Positions 1 to 7,509 of a DNA stretch of 33,319 bases are shown piece after piece. Both the position numbers and the translations under genes were made by a program. Each line of letters begins with the position of its first letter. The first letter of the stretch is position 1. The DNA lies in NCBI GenBank assembly GCA_937873655.1, contig CALMYQ010000001.1, positions 1 to 33,319 on the forward strand, in the 5' to 3' direction. The DNA comes from an uncultured Lewinella sp. (lineage in GTDB: Bacteria; Bacteroidota; Bacteroidia; Chitinophagales; Saprospiraceae). Below the pieces are notes generated by a model. That model was not told the origin of the DNA and did not search any database. It saw only the letters and a program-made list of their open reading frames with translations.

Positions 1-132
1 GTTAAAGAAGCCTAATGGCAGCGGCGCTGGCACCAATGAGCCCGTGGATAATGGCAGCGGGCCGTCAGGTCCGCCATGTCGGTAGCACCCCGTTTGAATA
101 GCGGATTTCCGGCCTGTAGGGCCGGTATATGA
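1..132. repeat. 132-nt intergenic direct repeat, copy 1
   Basis: This stretch recurs at 341-472 with three mismatches by eye. It contains a short hairpin, CCGGCC-tgtag-GGCCGG, near its right end, preceded by a GGTAGCACCCCG segment. A 28-nt part of it (53-80) occurs a third time at 289-316. It has no convincing coding content. The layout of a conserved GGTAG block followed by a hairpin with GTAG in the loop resembles small palindromic intergenic repeats common in Bacteroidota genomes. That family assignment is from memory and is inference. Confidence 0.8.
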
Positions 133-288
133 CCGCTCCGGGTTGCATTGCCGGCTGCAAAAAGGAATGGAATGGATTTCAACCGCCTTACCAAAGATTT
201 ACAGGCCGCCTCTTCGACGGACGCCCAGCAATGAACCAATGCCGGACCCTGAGCGCAGTCGAAGGATTAGTCGTAAGTGGGGGTAAAA

Positions 289-316
289 GGCAGCGGGCCG
301 TCAGGTCCGCCATGTC
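289..316. repeat. 28-nt partial third copy of the intergenic repeat
   Basis: Identical to positions 53-80 of the first copy (it begins GGCAGCGGGCCGTC), but the flanks differ on both sides, so only an internal block was copied. This suggests that the repeat is modular. Confidence 0.7.
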
Positions 317-340
317 AAGGTTAAAGGTTAAAGTAGAAAG

Positions 341-472
341 GTTAAAGAAGCCTAATGGCAGCGGCGCTGGCACCAATGAGCCCGTGGATAATGGCTGCGG
401 GCCGTCAGGTCCGCCATATCGGTAGCACCCCGTTTGAATAGCGGATTTCCGGCCTGTAGGGCCGGTATGTGA
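341..472. repeat. 132-nt intergenic direct repeat, copy 2
   Basis: Second copy of the repeat at 1-132, offset by exactly 340 nt. The differences seen are A to T in the TGGCAGCGG segment, G to A in CCATGTCGG, and A to G in GGTATATGA. It is preceded by short GGTTAAA iterations at 318-347. The spacer between the copies (133-340) and the stretch 473-594 show no gene I can support. The short open frames here read through the hairpin and are repeat by-products. Confidence 0.8.
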
Positions 473-594
473 TTGCCCCGATCAGGCAACACCGGTGCGA
501 CCGATCTCCGCCCGACGAAGATCCATGCGTAGGGACGGAAGATTTTTCGTCCCATTTTCCATCGCAATCACCAAAATGCTCACCGCCCATAAAA

Positions 595-702
595 CATGAG
601 TCATCCCGGATTTTGTAACATGGTAAATACGGGATGTTTTTTATTGAACCACAACTTGTCCCGTAAAAAATCTTTCAGTGTAAAAATCCGGGATGATTCA
701 TG
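595..702. repeat. Inverted repeat pair (20-nt arms) with internal CGGGAT motifs
   Basis: The left arm 595-614 (CATGAGTCATCCCGGATTTT) is the reverse complement of 683-702 with one mismatch, separated by 68 nt. A further CGGGATG lies inside at 630-636. The interior also carries ACCACAACTTGTCCCG (648-663), which recurs exactly at 9883-9898. The element sits just downstream of the leftward operon that ends at 732. It could be a small non-autonomous mobile repeat or a transcript-end structure. The arms are too far apart, and lack a T-tract, for an ordinary intrinsic terminator. Confidence 0.6.
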
Positions 703-731
703 TTTACCAATAAGCTACCAGAATTTCTCCT

Positions 732-1808
732 TTATTTAGTCCGGGCAAAGGCCTTCTCTCCTTCCGGTTTTAACCCGTAACGAACCCAGAATGCGGCGTG
801 CATGAGCCTGACCATCTGATCCTTGGGATGGTTTTTTTGTATTTTGTCATAGACTTCGGCAGCGGCATGATACCAGTCCTTTTGTTCCAGGGCGATGGCA
901 CTCATCAATCCGCGTAACGATTCCGGTCCACGCTTGTAAATAGCGCTATTTTCCACGCGCTTCATCACTTCTGCCGTTTCATTTGGGCTGCCCATTTCAA
1001 AAGTCAGGGTATTTGATTTCTGATCTGCAGCGCCCTTAACCGAAACATTCCATTGGTAAAAGGCTCCTTCTTTCAATCCTGCAGCGATCGGCTCGAGGGT
1101 CCAGGAGGTATCCCTGGTTGTTGTTTCCTTTACCGTTTGACCGGCTTCATCCTGGATCCGGATATAAAATTCGGGATTACCGGAAGGCTTCGACCAATAA
1201 AGTCTTACAGGCTCTTTACCGTTCACTTTACCAAAAGGCTGGATTGCCCAGATGGTCAGGCCTTTATCGCCAAAACCATCGCCGGAGCCTCCGGTCGGTT
1301 TTACGGTGCCCCAGCCGTCACCCGAACTGCCGGTGGGTTTTACCGTTCCCCAGCCGTCACCCGAGCCGCCCGTTGATTTTACGGTGCCCCAACCATCGCC
1401 TGAGCCGCCCGTGGATTTTACGGTGCCCCATGCGTCGTCGGAATTATTGGAGTTGGCGGCCAGATCAACAGCCGCCATAACGTAGGTTCCAAAAGTCAAG
1501 GCAAAATCGAGGTCTACCATGTTTTCGCCTTCCGGAAATTGGCTCGCCAGGGGTACGGATTGCTTCCCTTCCAACTGACGAAAATGGCCGTTATGGAACA
1601 GGACGACCTGGTTCTTTTTTTTGAGCTGAAGGCTGCCGCCTCTCCTCAAAACAGCCCCGGTTAGGATTTTGCCCGTCATACCGTCAGCCGAGGTATACTT
1701 GATCTTGCCTTTGGCGGCCACCAATACCACGGGCATTTCCGTTTGGGCCGTTGCAGCAACCGTCATTCCAACCGTCACAACCAATAAGATCAGGTGCTTT
1801 ATCATCAT
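732..1808 (-). CDS. Exported FecR-like/DUF928-like protein with 13-residue DGWGTVK repeats
   Basis: A 358-residue exported protein. Residues 1-22 form a signal peptide ending in TAQ. Residues about 26-90 (VVLVAAKGKIKYTS..., GAVLRRGGSLQL, QVVLFHNGHFRQLEGK) look like a FecR-type beta domain. Residues 125-176 are four exact 13-residue units of the form DGWGTVK(S/P)TG(G/S)SG, probably a flexible linker. Residues about 184-270 form an Ig/FN3-like segment (FYIRIQDEAGQ, YQWNVSV) that by eye recalls DUF928 proteins, which in cyanobacteria occur near CHASE2 and CHAT genes. The C-terminus is a TPR-like helical tail. It is a paralogue of the 3472-4428 product and is the last gene of a leftward cluster, 35 nt after the metallopeptidase gene. 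The start could also be the second Met (1805). Its function is not known; an adaptor or scaffold role is inference. Confidence 0.88.
   Translation of the reverse strand: MMIKHLILLVVTVGMTVAATAQTEMPVVLVAAKGKIKYTSADGMTGKILTGAVLRRGGSLQLKKKNQVVLFHNGHFRQLEGKQSVPLASQFPEGENMVDLDFALTFGTYVMAAVDLAANSNNSDDAWGTVKSTGGSGDGWGTVKSTGGSGDGWGTVKPTGSSGDGWGTVKPTGGSGDGFGDKGLTIWAIQPFGKVNGKEPVRLYWSKPSGNPEFYIRIQDEAGQTVKETTTRDTSWTLEPIAAGLKEGAFYQWNVSVKGAADQKSNTLTFEMGSPNETAEVMKRVENSAIYKRGPESLRGLMSAIALEQKDWYHAAAEVYDKIQKNHPKDQMVRLMHAAFWVRYGLKPEGEKAFARTK
1281..1436 (-). repeat. Four tandem 39-bp units in coding sequence
   Basis: Four in-frame 39-bp units encode residues 125-176 of the FecR-like protein, each translating to D(A/G)WGTVK(S/P)TG(G/S)SG. 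A degenerate fifth start (DGFGDKG) follows. The DNA copies are nearly identical, so the copy number is probably unstable between strains. Changes by whole units would keep the frame. Confidence 0.9.
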
Positions 1809-1843
1809 CTGAAAATTTAGTGACTAACCGGAATTATGAACCT

Positions 1844-3475
1844 TCATTCAGGGGATTTGCGATATGCCCCCCAGGCCGATACCAGGCCTTTTTCATCCAG
1901 TTGAAACAATAAATGCAGGTCGGGATAGACCCAGAAGGCCCGCTTGCCGCCGGCAACAATACGCGGCGGCGCGCCGTAAAGGTTCCGCACCTCTCCGGAA
2001 TCGGACCCGACGTGAATGCCTTGCCGGGTCATATCCGAACACCCCTGACCGCATACCTGAGCAACCGTGTAATGGCTGTCGTCAACATAATGAACCCATA
2101 CCTTCGATCCGGGGAATTGCTTCACCCCGCAAGTGATTTTAGGCTGAACCTTAACCTCCTTGTCTACCCCGGGGTTGAGCATAAACACATCGATGGAGAC
2201 ATTGTCTATCTTTTCCCGGGCAATCTCGCCTGCCGTTTTAGGCCTTTGTCTTGGTTTGCCCGACAGGGTTTCAAGGTTGATCGCTGCCGAAATGCTTCCC
2301 TTTTCCCGGGCGGACGTCAACTGGGCCTCCGCCTGTACCGAGTCCTTTTGCAACGCCGACATGACCCCTTTCAAGGCCAGGAAATCAGGAAGGTCCTGCC
2401 CCTCATTGGCCTTTTTCCCTTTTGACAGCCAGTAACCGGCATCTGCCCATTCACCCTGCATGACGTACACGCAGGCCATATTGAGATAACCCGGCAGATA
2501 GTCCGGATCGAGCGAAATGGCAACTTCAAATTGGTTAAGGGCCTCTTTCATCAATTCCTCCCGCATTTTGATCCGGTCGGCTTGCATGCCCTTCAGGTTG
2601 TACAGCCTGGATTCCGGGTCCGGTTCCAGCGGCAGGACGTAGGGCATTTCGGTCATGCTGAAGAGGTCAAGGGCGGCCATTGCCAGGTTCACCCCGGCAT
2701 TGCTGTGGATCTCGCGGCTTTGAAAATCGCGGAGGATAAAGCGGTAGTAGTCGGCTGCCGATTCGTAATTCTGCAGCAAGGTCAGGTAACCGGCCGTTTC
2801 GAATACCACCTGCAATTCCTTCAATTTTTCGGCCGCATTCACGGAGATCTGCACGCGCTCGTCCAGGGCGGGATACCCCGGAAGTTTTTCCGTCAGCCCG
2901 TAGTTTGTGTAAATCTCTTTCAGCAAACGGGGCAACATCCCGTAAACCTTATACCCCGCCGACAGGGCCAGGAATCCGCCCAGGTAATCCGCCTGGGTTT
3001 CCTGCCGGATCTTTTCATCCAGCTGACCGATCCGCCGCGCTGCATCCAGTTCCTTGTTGTCGTTGACAAAACTCTGGGCCCAGTCGTGTTTTTCGAAATA
3101 GTGGGTCAGCTCATGGCCGAGCAGAGCGGCCATGGCGTTGAGGGAATCCGCGCCGAAGCTCACGCAGATATCATAAGCCTTTTCTTCGATCGCGATCCGG
3201 ATATTTTTGGGATCCATGTAAGCGACATTCTGGTTGCCGTTGGTCAGGGCCAGTTCTGGGGGTTGCATGCCGAAGTTGCCCTTTGCCCTGAGCAGATCCT
3301 GATAAACGCCGTTGACCACTTCGTATTTGTATGCGGCGGCGGCCTTTACGCCGATCTTGCCGCGGGGATTGAATACATAGGCGAAAATTTCCTGCGATTG
3401 AGCCGTTGCGACTCCCGCGCAGGCCAACCCGATCAAAAGAGCCAGAATTTTGGGGTAACTCATCGATCTGATCAT
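1844..3475 (-). CDS. Exported M48-like zinc metallopeptidase with TPR repeats
   Basis: A 543-residue protein. Residues 1-26 are a signal peptide (ends ATAQ). The zinc motif HELTH is at 121-125, with the likely third ligand E159 in ETQAD and a following GG, the arrangement of M48-type peptidases (gluzincins). TPR-like helices occupy about 225-400, the clearest being ALNQFEVAISLDPDYLPGYLNMAC. A C-terminal beta-rich domain of about 110 residues (from GVDKEVKVQP) has several Cys (CGQGC). The start codon overlaps the stop of the upstream gene by 4 nt (ATGA, 3472-3475), which implies translational coupling with the FecR-like gene. The 5765-7408 product is a full-length paralogue with HELTH at the same residue number. 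Expected location is the periplasm or outer-membrane face. The substrate is unknown; family assignment is by motif only. Confidence 0.88.
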   Translation of the reverse strand: MIRSMSYPKILALLIGLACAGVATAQSQEIFAYVFNPRGKIGVKAAAAYKYEVVNGVYQDLLRAKGNFGMQPPELALTNGNQNVAYMDPKNIRIAIEEKAYDICVSFGADSLNAMAALLGHELTHYFEKHDWAQSFVNDNKELDAARRIGQLDEKIRQETQADYLGGFLALSAGYKVYGMLPRLLKEIYTNYGLTEKLPGYPALDERVQISVNAAEKLKELQVVFETAGYLTLLQNYESAADYYRFILRDFQSREIHSNAGVNLAMAALDLFSMTEMPYVLPLEPDPESRLYNLKGMQADRIKMREELMKEALNQFEVAISLDPDYLPGYLNMACVYVMQGEWADAGYWLSKGKKANEGQDLPDFLALKGVMSALQKDSVQAEAQLTSAREKGSISAAINLETLSGKPRQRPKTAGEIAREKIDNVSIDVFMLNPGVDKEVKVQPKITCGVKQFPGSKVWVHYVDDSHYTVAQVCGQGCSDMTRQGIHVGSDSGEVRNLYGAPPRIVAGGKRAFWVYPDLHLLFQLDEKGLVSAWGAYRKSPE

Positions 3476-4428
3476 TTTTGTTGAAGGATAGTTTTGGCCT
3501 CATCCAGGCGGTCCATCCGGGACAGGAATGCCGCCCGCGTATCCCGGACCAGCGCATTGCCCGGGAAAGTCTTTGCCGCATCGGCATAAACCCGGTCGGC
3601 CTCGTAAAAGAATTCCGATTCTTCCAGCATAAAGGCTTTCATCAGCTGCTGCTCCAGCGGCGCGGCTTGCCGGTACTCCGGGTTATCCGCCAGCCTGGTC
3701 ATCATCACCTCGGCAGCGCCCGGGTCAAACACGAACTCATGAGCGACCGACCGGGCGGCTTCTCCCTTGCCTGCGCCGGTCAGCACGATCCAGGTGTAAT
3801 TTTCCCCGGGCTCAAGCGCCAGTTGCGAGAGATCAACCTCGAATACCGAATCGCGGACCCATGCCGAGAGGATCTCCTGCTCTTCGGGATTTGACCGGAT
3901 CTTAAACAGAAAAGCCCGGGTTTCTTTCGGCCCGGTCCAGGCAAATCGCACCGTACCGCCGCTCATTTTGCCTTCGAGGTGGCGCCCCGAACGGATCGGA
4001 TGATCCTTCTCCGCGAATCCTTTCACCCCGGCGCGAACCGCCTCCATATACCTGCGGTGGTTTTCTACAAGTTGTTTCTCATTCTGGGTTTCTTTCATGC
4101 TGCCGGAAAGGAAATTCCAGAAACGCCCCGTGAAACTCATGCCCGACCCGGCGGCCGGCTGGTTCAACACTTCGGACAACAGGTAGGTCCGTCCGCCTTT
4201 CAGGGGATAAGTGGCGCCGTTGTACAGCAACCTGGCCAAAGCGCCTGAGGGAAGTTTAATCTTTCCGTTGATCGAAAGCCGCGTGCCCGGATAAACCGAT
4301 TGTGCCTTCCCGTTGCCTGCCGGCAAAAATTGCACTTTCCCGGAGCTTTGCAGCACTACGGCCTCCTCCTGGCCGTACAAAACCGCCCCGGCAAAAAACA
4401 GGCAAACGGCTAACAATAAGTTTCTCAT
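3472..4428 (-). CDS. Exported FecR-like protein with TPR-like C-terminus
   Basis: A 318-residue protein with signal peptide 1-20 (ends LYGQ). Residues about 23-90 form a FecR-like beta domain (VVLQSSGKVQFLPAG, YPGTRLSINGKIKLPSGALARLLYNG). An Ig/FN3-like segment follows at about 155-240 (VRFAWTGPKETRAFLFKI, NYTWIVLTG), then a helical TPR-like tail (EADRVYADAAKTFPGN). It shares its whole order of domains with the 732-1808 product but lacks the DGWGTVK linker. Its stop overlaps the start of the metallopeptidase gene by 4 nt. No transmembrane segment other than the signal peptide is seen, so it is not a classical FecR anti-sigma regulator of TonB systems. It more likely acts as a periplasmic binding or scaffold protein (inference). 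Confidence 0.87.
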   Translation of the reverse strand: MRNLLLAVCLFFAGAVLYGQEEAVVLQSSGKVQFLPAGNGKAQSVYPGTRLSINGKIKLPSGALARLLYNGATYPLKGGRTYLLSEVLNQPAAGSGMSFTGRFWNFLSGSMKETQNEKQLVENHRRYMEAVRAGVKGFAEKDHPIRSGRHLEGKMSGGTVRFAWTGPKETRAFLFKIRSNPEEQEILSAWVRDSVFEVDLSQLALEPGENYTWIVLTGAGKGEAARSVAHEFVFDPGAAEVMMTRLADNPEYRQAAPLEQQLMKAFMLEESEFFYEADRVYADAAKTFPGNALVRDTRAAFLSRMDRLDEAKTILQQK

Positions 4429-4473
4429 GATGTTCCAAATTATATAAACCTGATTTGTCCAGCTTGAAACAGG

Positions 4474-5685
4474 TTACCCGGATTTGTTCAATTTGAATAT
4501 TTTCGGCAATTTATTGATCCAGGCCTGGTTTCGGCTGCTTGAAAAAGCTTCATAGCTCAATAATACGTCAAAATAAAGTGCAAGCGCCAAAAGCCCCGCG
4601 GTAAAATCCCATTTCAGCCGAAACCAGTAGAACAGCAGAGAGATCAAGAAAAACAGCAGGGCAAATTCCGCCACCTGCAAGGTCCGCGTAATCGGGTGGT
4701 AAAGCCGCGGATACCGTTCGTGCACCCACTCCAGCAAAGCGACATTTCCATAACAAACCAGGATGGCCAGCAAAAGGCTCAACCAGGCGGGAATCTTATT
4801 GATGAATTTGCCGTCGAGAATCATCCGGATGATATTGGCGTGGATGATAATTCCGTACATATCGGGCTCCGATCTGCCGGAATAACGCACATTCAACGGG
4901 GTGTGGAATTTATCCAGGGCGGGGCACTCGCTGGTGGGGTCGCCGTTGTAACCCATCAGGATGATCTTACCGGCGAGGAGCGGTTTAAGGTCGATTGTCG
5001 TGTCCAGGATGGCTTCGGGTTCGAACTGGACAAAATTGTCTTCGGTTGAAGAGAAGTGGATGCGTTCGAGCTCATTTCTCCGTCTCAGCATTTTTTCGAC
5101 CTTTTCCGGCGCGTATTGTTCCGCAATCCGGGTGGCGAAGCTGTATGAGACGCCTTCTCCGGTCCGTTCCGCGGGGCTGAAAAACCGGATCGTGCGGACC
5201 TCCATGCTCGGAAAATTGGCATAGCCCAGGCGGGCGTAGTTGCTGAAAAAGGTATCCACACCGGTCTCCGACTGGAAGCGCTTCAGGTCATCCCGGTAAT
5301 TTTCCAGGGTGGACGCCAGCACCACATTGCCCGAATGTTGGATGGCCGCCTGCAAAGCGGAATCGATCGCCGCGTTTTGCCGCCCGGCGTAAAGCACATC
5401 GATCCCGATGACCTTGGGTTGAGCTTGGCTGATCCTTTTCAGCATGGCGGCCATCTGGGCCCGGTCGGGCTGGCCGGTATTGATCAGCACGATCCGGTCA
5501 TCCAGCCGGACTTCCTGGTTGCGCAACCTGGAATAGACGATATCCGTCATATCGAAATCCTTGATGCCCTGGGTAAAGGGGTCGAGGAAATGGATATTCA
5601 GCCGGATCAGGGACAGTACGCCGATGACCAGGAACACGAAAACGGTAACCACCGCGGGGTAAGGCCTGATGAGTTTTTTCAACAT
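4474..5685 (-). CDS. CHASE2-domain membrane protein without output domain
   Basis: A 403-residue protein. One transmembrane helix (about 9-28) precedes an extracytoplasmic CHASE2 sensor of about 260 residues. Visible CHASE2 hallmarks are the DDRIVLINTG strand, KVIGIDVLYAGR, GKIILMGYNGDPT and PDMYGIIIHANIIRMIL. Three further transmembrane helices follow (about 300-322, 335-357 and 360-380), then a basic tail of about 20 residues. CHASE2 usually feeds a kinase, adenylate cyclase or other output domain. None is present, so the signal would have to pass to a partner protein. It lies between the two metallopeptidase/FecR-like units, 45 nt before the FecR-like gene, and is probably cotranscribed. 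Family identity is confident; role in the cluster is inference. Confidence 0.9.
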   Translation of the reverse strand: MLKKLIRPYPAVVTVFVFLVIGVLSLIRLNIHFLDPFTQGIKDFDMTDIVYSRLRNQEVRLDDRIVLINTGQPDRAQMAAMLKRISQAQPKVIGIDVLYAGRQNAAIDSALQAAIQHSGNVVLASTLENYRDDLKRFQSETGVDTFFSNYARLGYANFPSMEVRTIRFFSPAERTGEGVSYSFATRIAEQYAPEKVEKMLRRRNELERIHFSSTEDNFVQFEPEAILDTTIDLKPLLAGKIILMGYNGDPTSECPALDKFHTPLNVRYSGRSEPDMYGIIIHANIIRMILDGKFINKIPAWLSLLLAILVCYGNVALLEWVHERYPRLYHPITRTLQVAEFALLFFLISLLFYWFRLKWDFTAGLLALALYFDVLLSYEAFSSSRNQAWINKLPKIFKLNKSG

Positions 5686-5691
5686 GGATCC

Positions 5692-5757
5692 GGTGATCTG
5701 TTGATTTGGTGATTTGTTGAGCTGGTGATTTGTTGATTCGAATCAACAAATCACCAG
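5692..5757. repeat. Three 16-bp tandem units ending in a 36-nt perfect palindrome
   Basis: Units GGTGATCTGTTGATTT (5692-5707), GGTGATTTGTTGAGCT (5708-5723) and GGTGATTTGTTGATTC (5724-5739) are tandem. The third is the left arm of a perfect 36-nt palindrome at 5722-5757, centred on TTCGAA. It lies between two same-strand genes 79 nt apart. In RNA it would form a long stem, and could act as a processing or attenuation site that lowers expression of the genes after the metallopeptidase. Such GGTGATTTG iterations can also be passive intergenic repeats. Confidence 0.75.
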
Positions 5758-5764
5758 ATGTCCA

Positions 5765-7408
5765 TCACAACTTGAGATAATTCACCCAACGTTCCAGTTT
5801 TCCTCCTTTACCCAGGATAAAGATCATTTTGGAATAGACCATGATCTGGCCGAGCGGTGTTTCAATGGTTCGCTGGGGTTTCTGGTAGGCGGTGATAATA
5901 TCATTGCCGGTAGCGCCGGGGCCGATATTCCGGGCTGTATTGCCTTTATAGCCGGATGAAGTAATTTGAAACAATGTATTGACCCCGGTCTGGCCGTTCT
6001 GGCTGACGAAGAGCCTGGAACCCGGTCCCTGGTCGGGATTTTGGTGAAAGAAGAGGTCTTTATTCAATGTAATGGACAATTTCTGATTAATCCGGACATT
6101 GTCTGCAATACCGGTCAGGGATTGATCGTCGATTTTTTCGGTTTTGGGTAAGCCGGCGAATGAAACGGGTTCCGTCTCCGGCGGGGTATTATTGAGGATA
6201 TCCAGGTTGATGGCGGCCAGGTTGCTGTTCATCGCCGCAGCCGTTTTGAACGTTTGGGTCGCCTTGGCAGTATTGCCGGCTTCTGCATCCAGTATCCCCG
6301 TCAGCACATCCACATCCAGTACGGTCTTATCGTAATGCCCCCTTACGGCAGCAGGCCGTGCTTCTTCTTCTGCGTAGAATGCTGCGCGTTTGGCATCCCC
6401 CATAATAGCGTACACGCAAGCCTTATTGAGGTAGGCCGGTGCATAGTTGGGGTCCATGCTGATGGCCGCTTCGAAATGGAGGAGGGCCTGGTGCAACAAC
6501 TGATTGCGGGTATCCACCATACCGGATCCTTTGCCGGCAGAAGATTCCAGGTCGAGTTCAATCGGGTAGCGGTACTTTAATTCTCCTTCCTTGAAATATT
6601 GAAGGGCGTCCAGCACAGCGGTCACGCCAAGGTTGTTATAAATCTCCCGGCTCTGGTATTCCATCAAAACATAGCGATAATACTGGTAGGCTTCCTGATA
6701 ACTGCCGATAGCCGTCAGCAGGTTGGCCATGTCGAAAACGTCCACCAGCCTTTTAAGTTTTTGAGCCGACCGCCTGGTGAGTTCCTCCCGGTCCTGAAGG
6801 GAAGGGTATCCTGCGATTTTATCCGGCAGCTTGTAGGCGTCGTACAAACCTTTGATCACTTGGGGGCCTTTATCAAACAATCCGTAACCGGCCGAATAGG
6901 CAAGAAATCCGCCCAGATAATCAGCTTCTGTTTCATTGGCCGCATCATCCTGGAGGCTGTCCAGTTTGATCCCGATCGGCAGGTCTTTATAATCGGCTGC
7001 AAATCCACGACGCCAGGCGTGCTTTTCATAGTAATGGGTCAGTTCATGTCCCAGCAAAAAGGCTATCGCGCCATCGGGATCCGGGCCGAAACCTTTGCAT
7101 ACATCGTATGCCTTTTCTTCCAGTTTGATCTCCAGCGCATCGTAATTCATACCGGCAACCTGCGAGGTCTCCTTCCGCATGACAAATGCCGGTACGGGAA
7201 ACCGGTAGTCGCCCCGGGCTGCTACGAGCGTATTGTAAATTTTCAAGGCATCCTTATATTTTGTTGAATCCACCACGCCCGACCCTTTGGTCAGCGCGCC
7301 GCCAGGCTTACGGACCAAAGGGAGGGTGCCGAAGCTTCGATCCTGAGCCGAGACCCGGAGCGTCATCAGAAATGCAAGAAAGATGAATAATACAGGGTTG
7401 TTTTTCAT
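5765..7408 (-). CDS. Exported M48-like zinc metallopeptidase with TPR repeats (paralogue)
   Basis: A 547-residue protein with signal peptide 1-22 (ends VSAQ). HELTH is at 121-125 and the probable third zinc ligand is E159 (ETEADYLGGF), exactly matching the 1844-3475 paralogue. TPR-like helices run at about 225-420, including LHFEAAISMDPNYAPAYLNKAC. A beta-rich C-terminal region of about 120 residues differs from that of the paralogue and lacks its Cys pairs. It is the first gene of the leftward five-gene cluster and divergent from 7510. It is expected to be periplasmic or surface-exposed. The shared architecture suggests duplication of an ancestral gene followed by change of the C-terminal, possibly substrate-selecting, part (inference). 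Confidence 0.88.
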   Translation of the reverse strand: MKNNPVLFIFLAFLMTLRVSAQDRSFGTLPLVRKPGGALTKGSGVVDSTKYKDALKIYNTLVAARGDYRFPVPAFVMRKETSQVAGMNYDALEIKLEEKAYDVCKGFGPDPDGAIAFLLGHELTHYYEKHAWRRGFAADYKDLPIGIKLDSLQDDAANETEADYLGGFLAYSAGYGLFDKGPQVIKGLYDAYKLPDKIAGYPSLQDREELTRRSAQKLKRLVDVFDMANLLTAIGSYQEAYQYYRYVLMEYQSREIYNNLGVTAVLDALQYFKEGELKYRYPIELDLESSAGKGSGMVDTRNQLLHQALLHFEAAISMDPNYAPAYLNKACVYAIMGDAKRAAFYAEEEARPAAVRGHYDKTVLDVDVLTGILDAEAGNTAKATQTFKTAAAMNSNLAAINLDILNNTPPETEPVSFAGLPKTEKIDDQSLTGIADNVRINQKLSITLNKDLFFHQNPDQGPGSRLFVSQNGQTGVNTLFQITSSGYKGNTARNIGPGATGNDIITAYQKPQRTIETPLGQIMVYSKMIFILGKGGKLERWVNYLKL

Positions 7409-7413
7409 TTTGG

Positions 7414-7444
7414 GAAATTTATTGTTTTAAATGAAAAATTTCAA
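7414..7444 (-). promoter_or_regulatory. Candidate Bacteroidota-type promoter for the leftward cluster
   Basis: On the minus strand TTG (7442-7444) is followed after 20 nt by TAAATTTC (7414-7421), close to the TAnnTTTG -7 consensus with the final G replaced. The box ends 5 nt before the ATG at 7408, so transcription from it would give an almost leaderless mRNA. This is a pattern match only. Confidence 0.3.
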
Positions 7445-7509
7445 GGCTGGTTGCCCTAAATTTAATATTTTTCCGAACAATTGAAGGTTGAAGCCCAAAA
7501 AGTTCAGGT

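Noticed and set aside
129..590. Short open frames on both strands in the left repeat region
   Set aside because: They read through the duplicated repeat and its hairpin, share the same peptide by duplication, and have no start context or domain.
1281..1436. CRISPR-like array
   Set aside because: The repeats are contiguous, in frame and without spacers; they are coding tandem repeats. The same holds for the 240-bp arrays.
2531..3484. 317-codon plus-strand frame opposite the metallopeptidase
   Set aside because: Antisense to a gene with a clear zinc motif and signal peptide; composition is that of a mirror frame.
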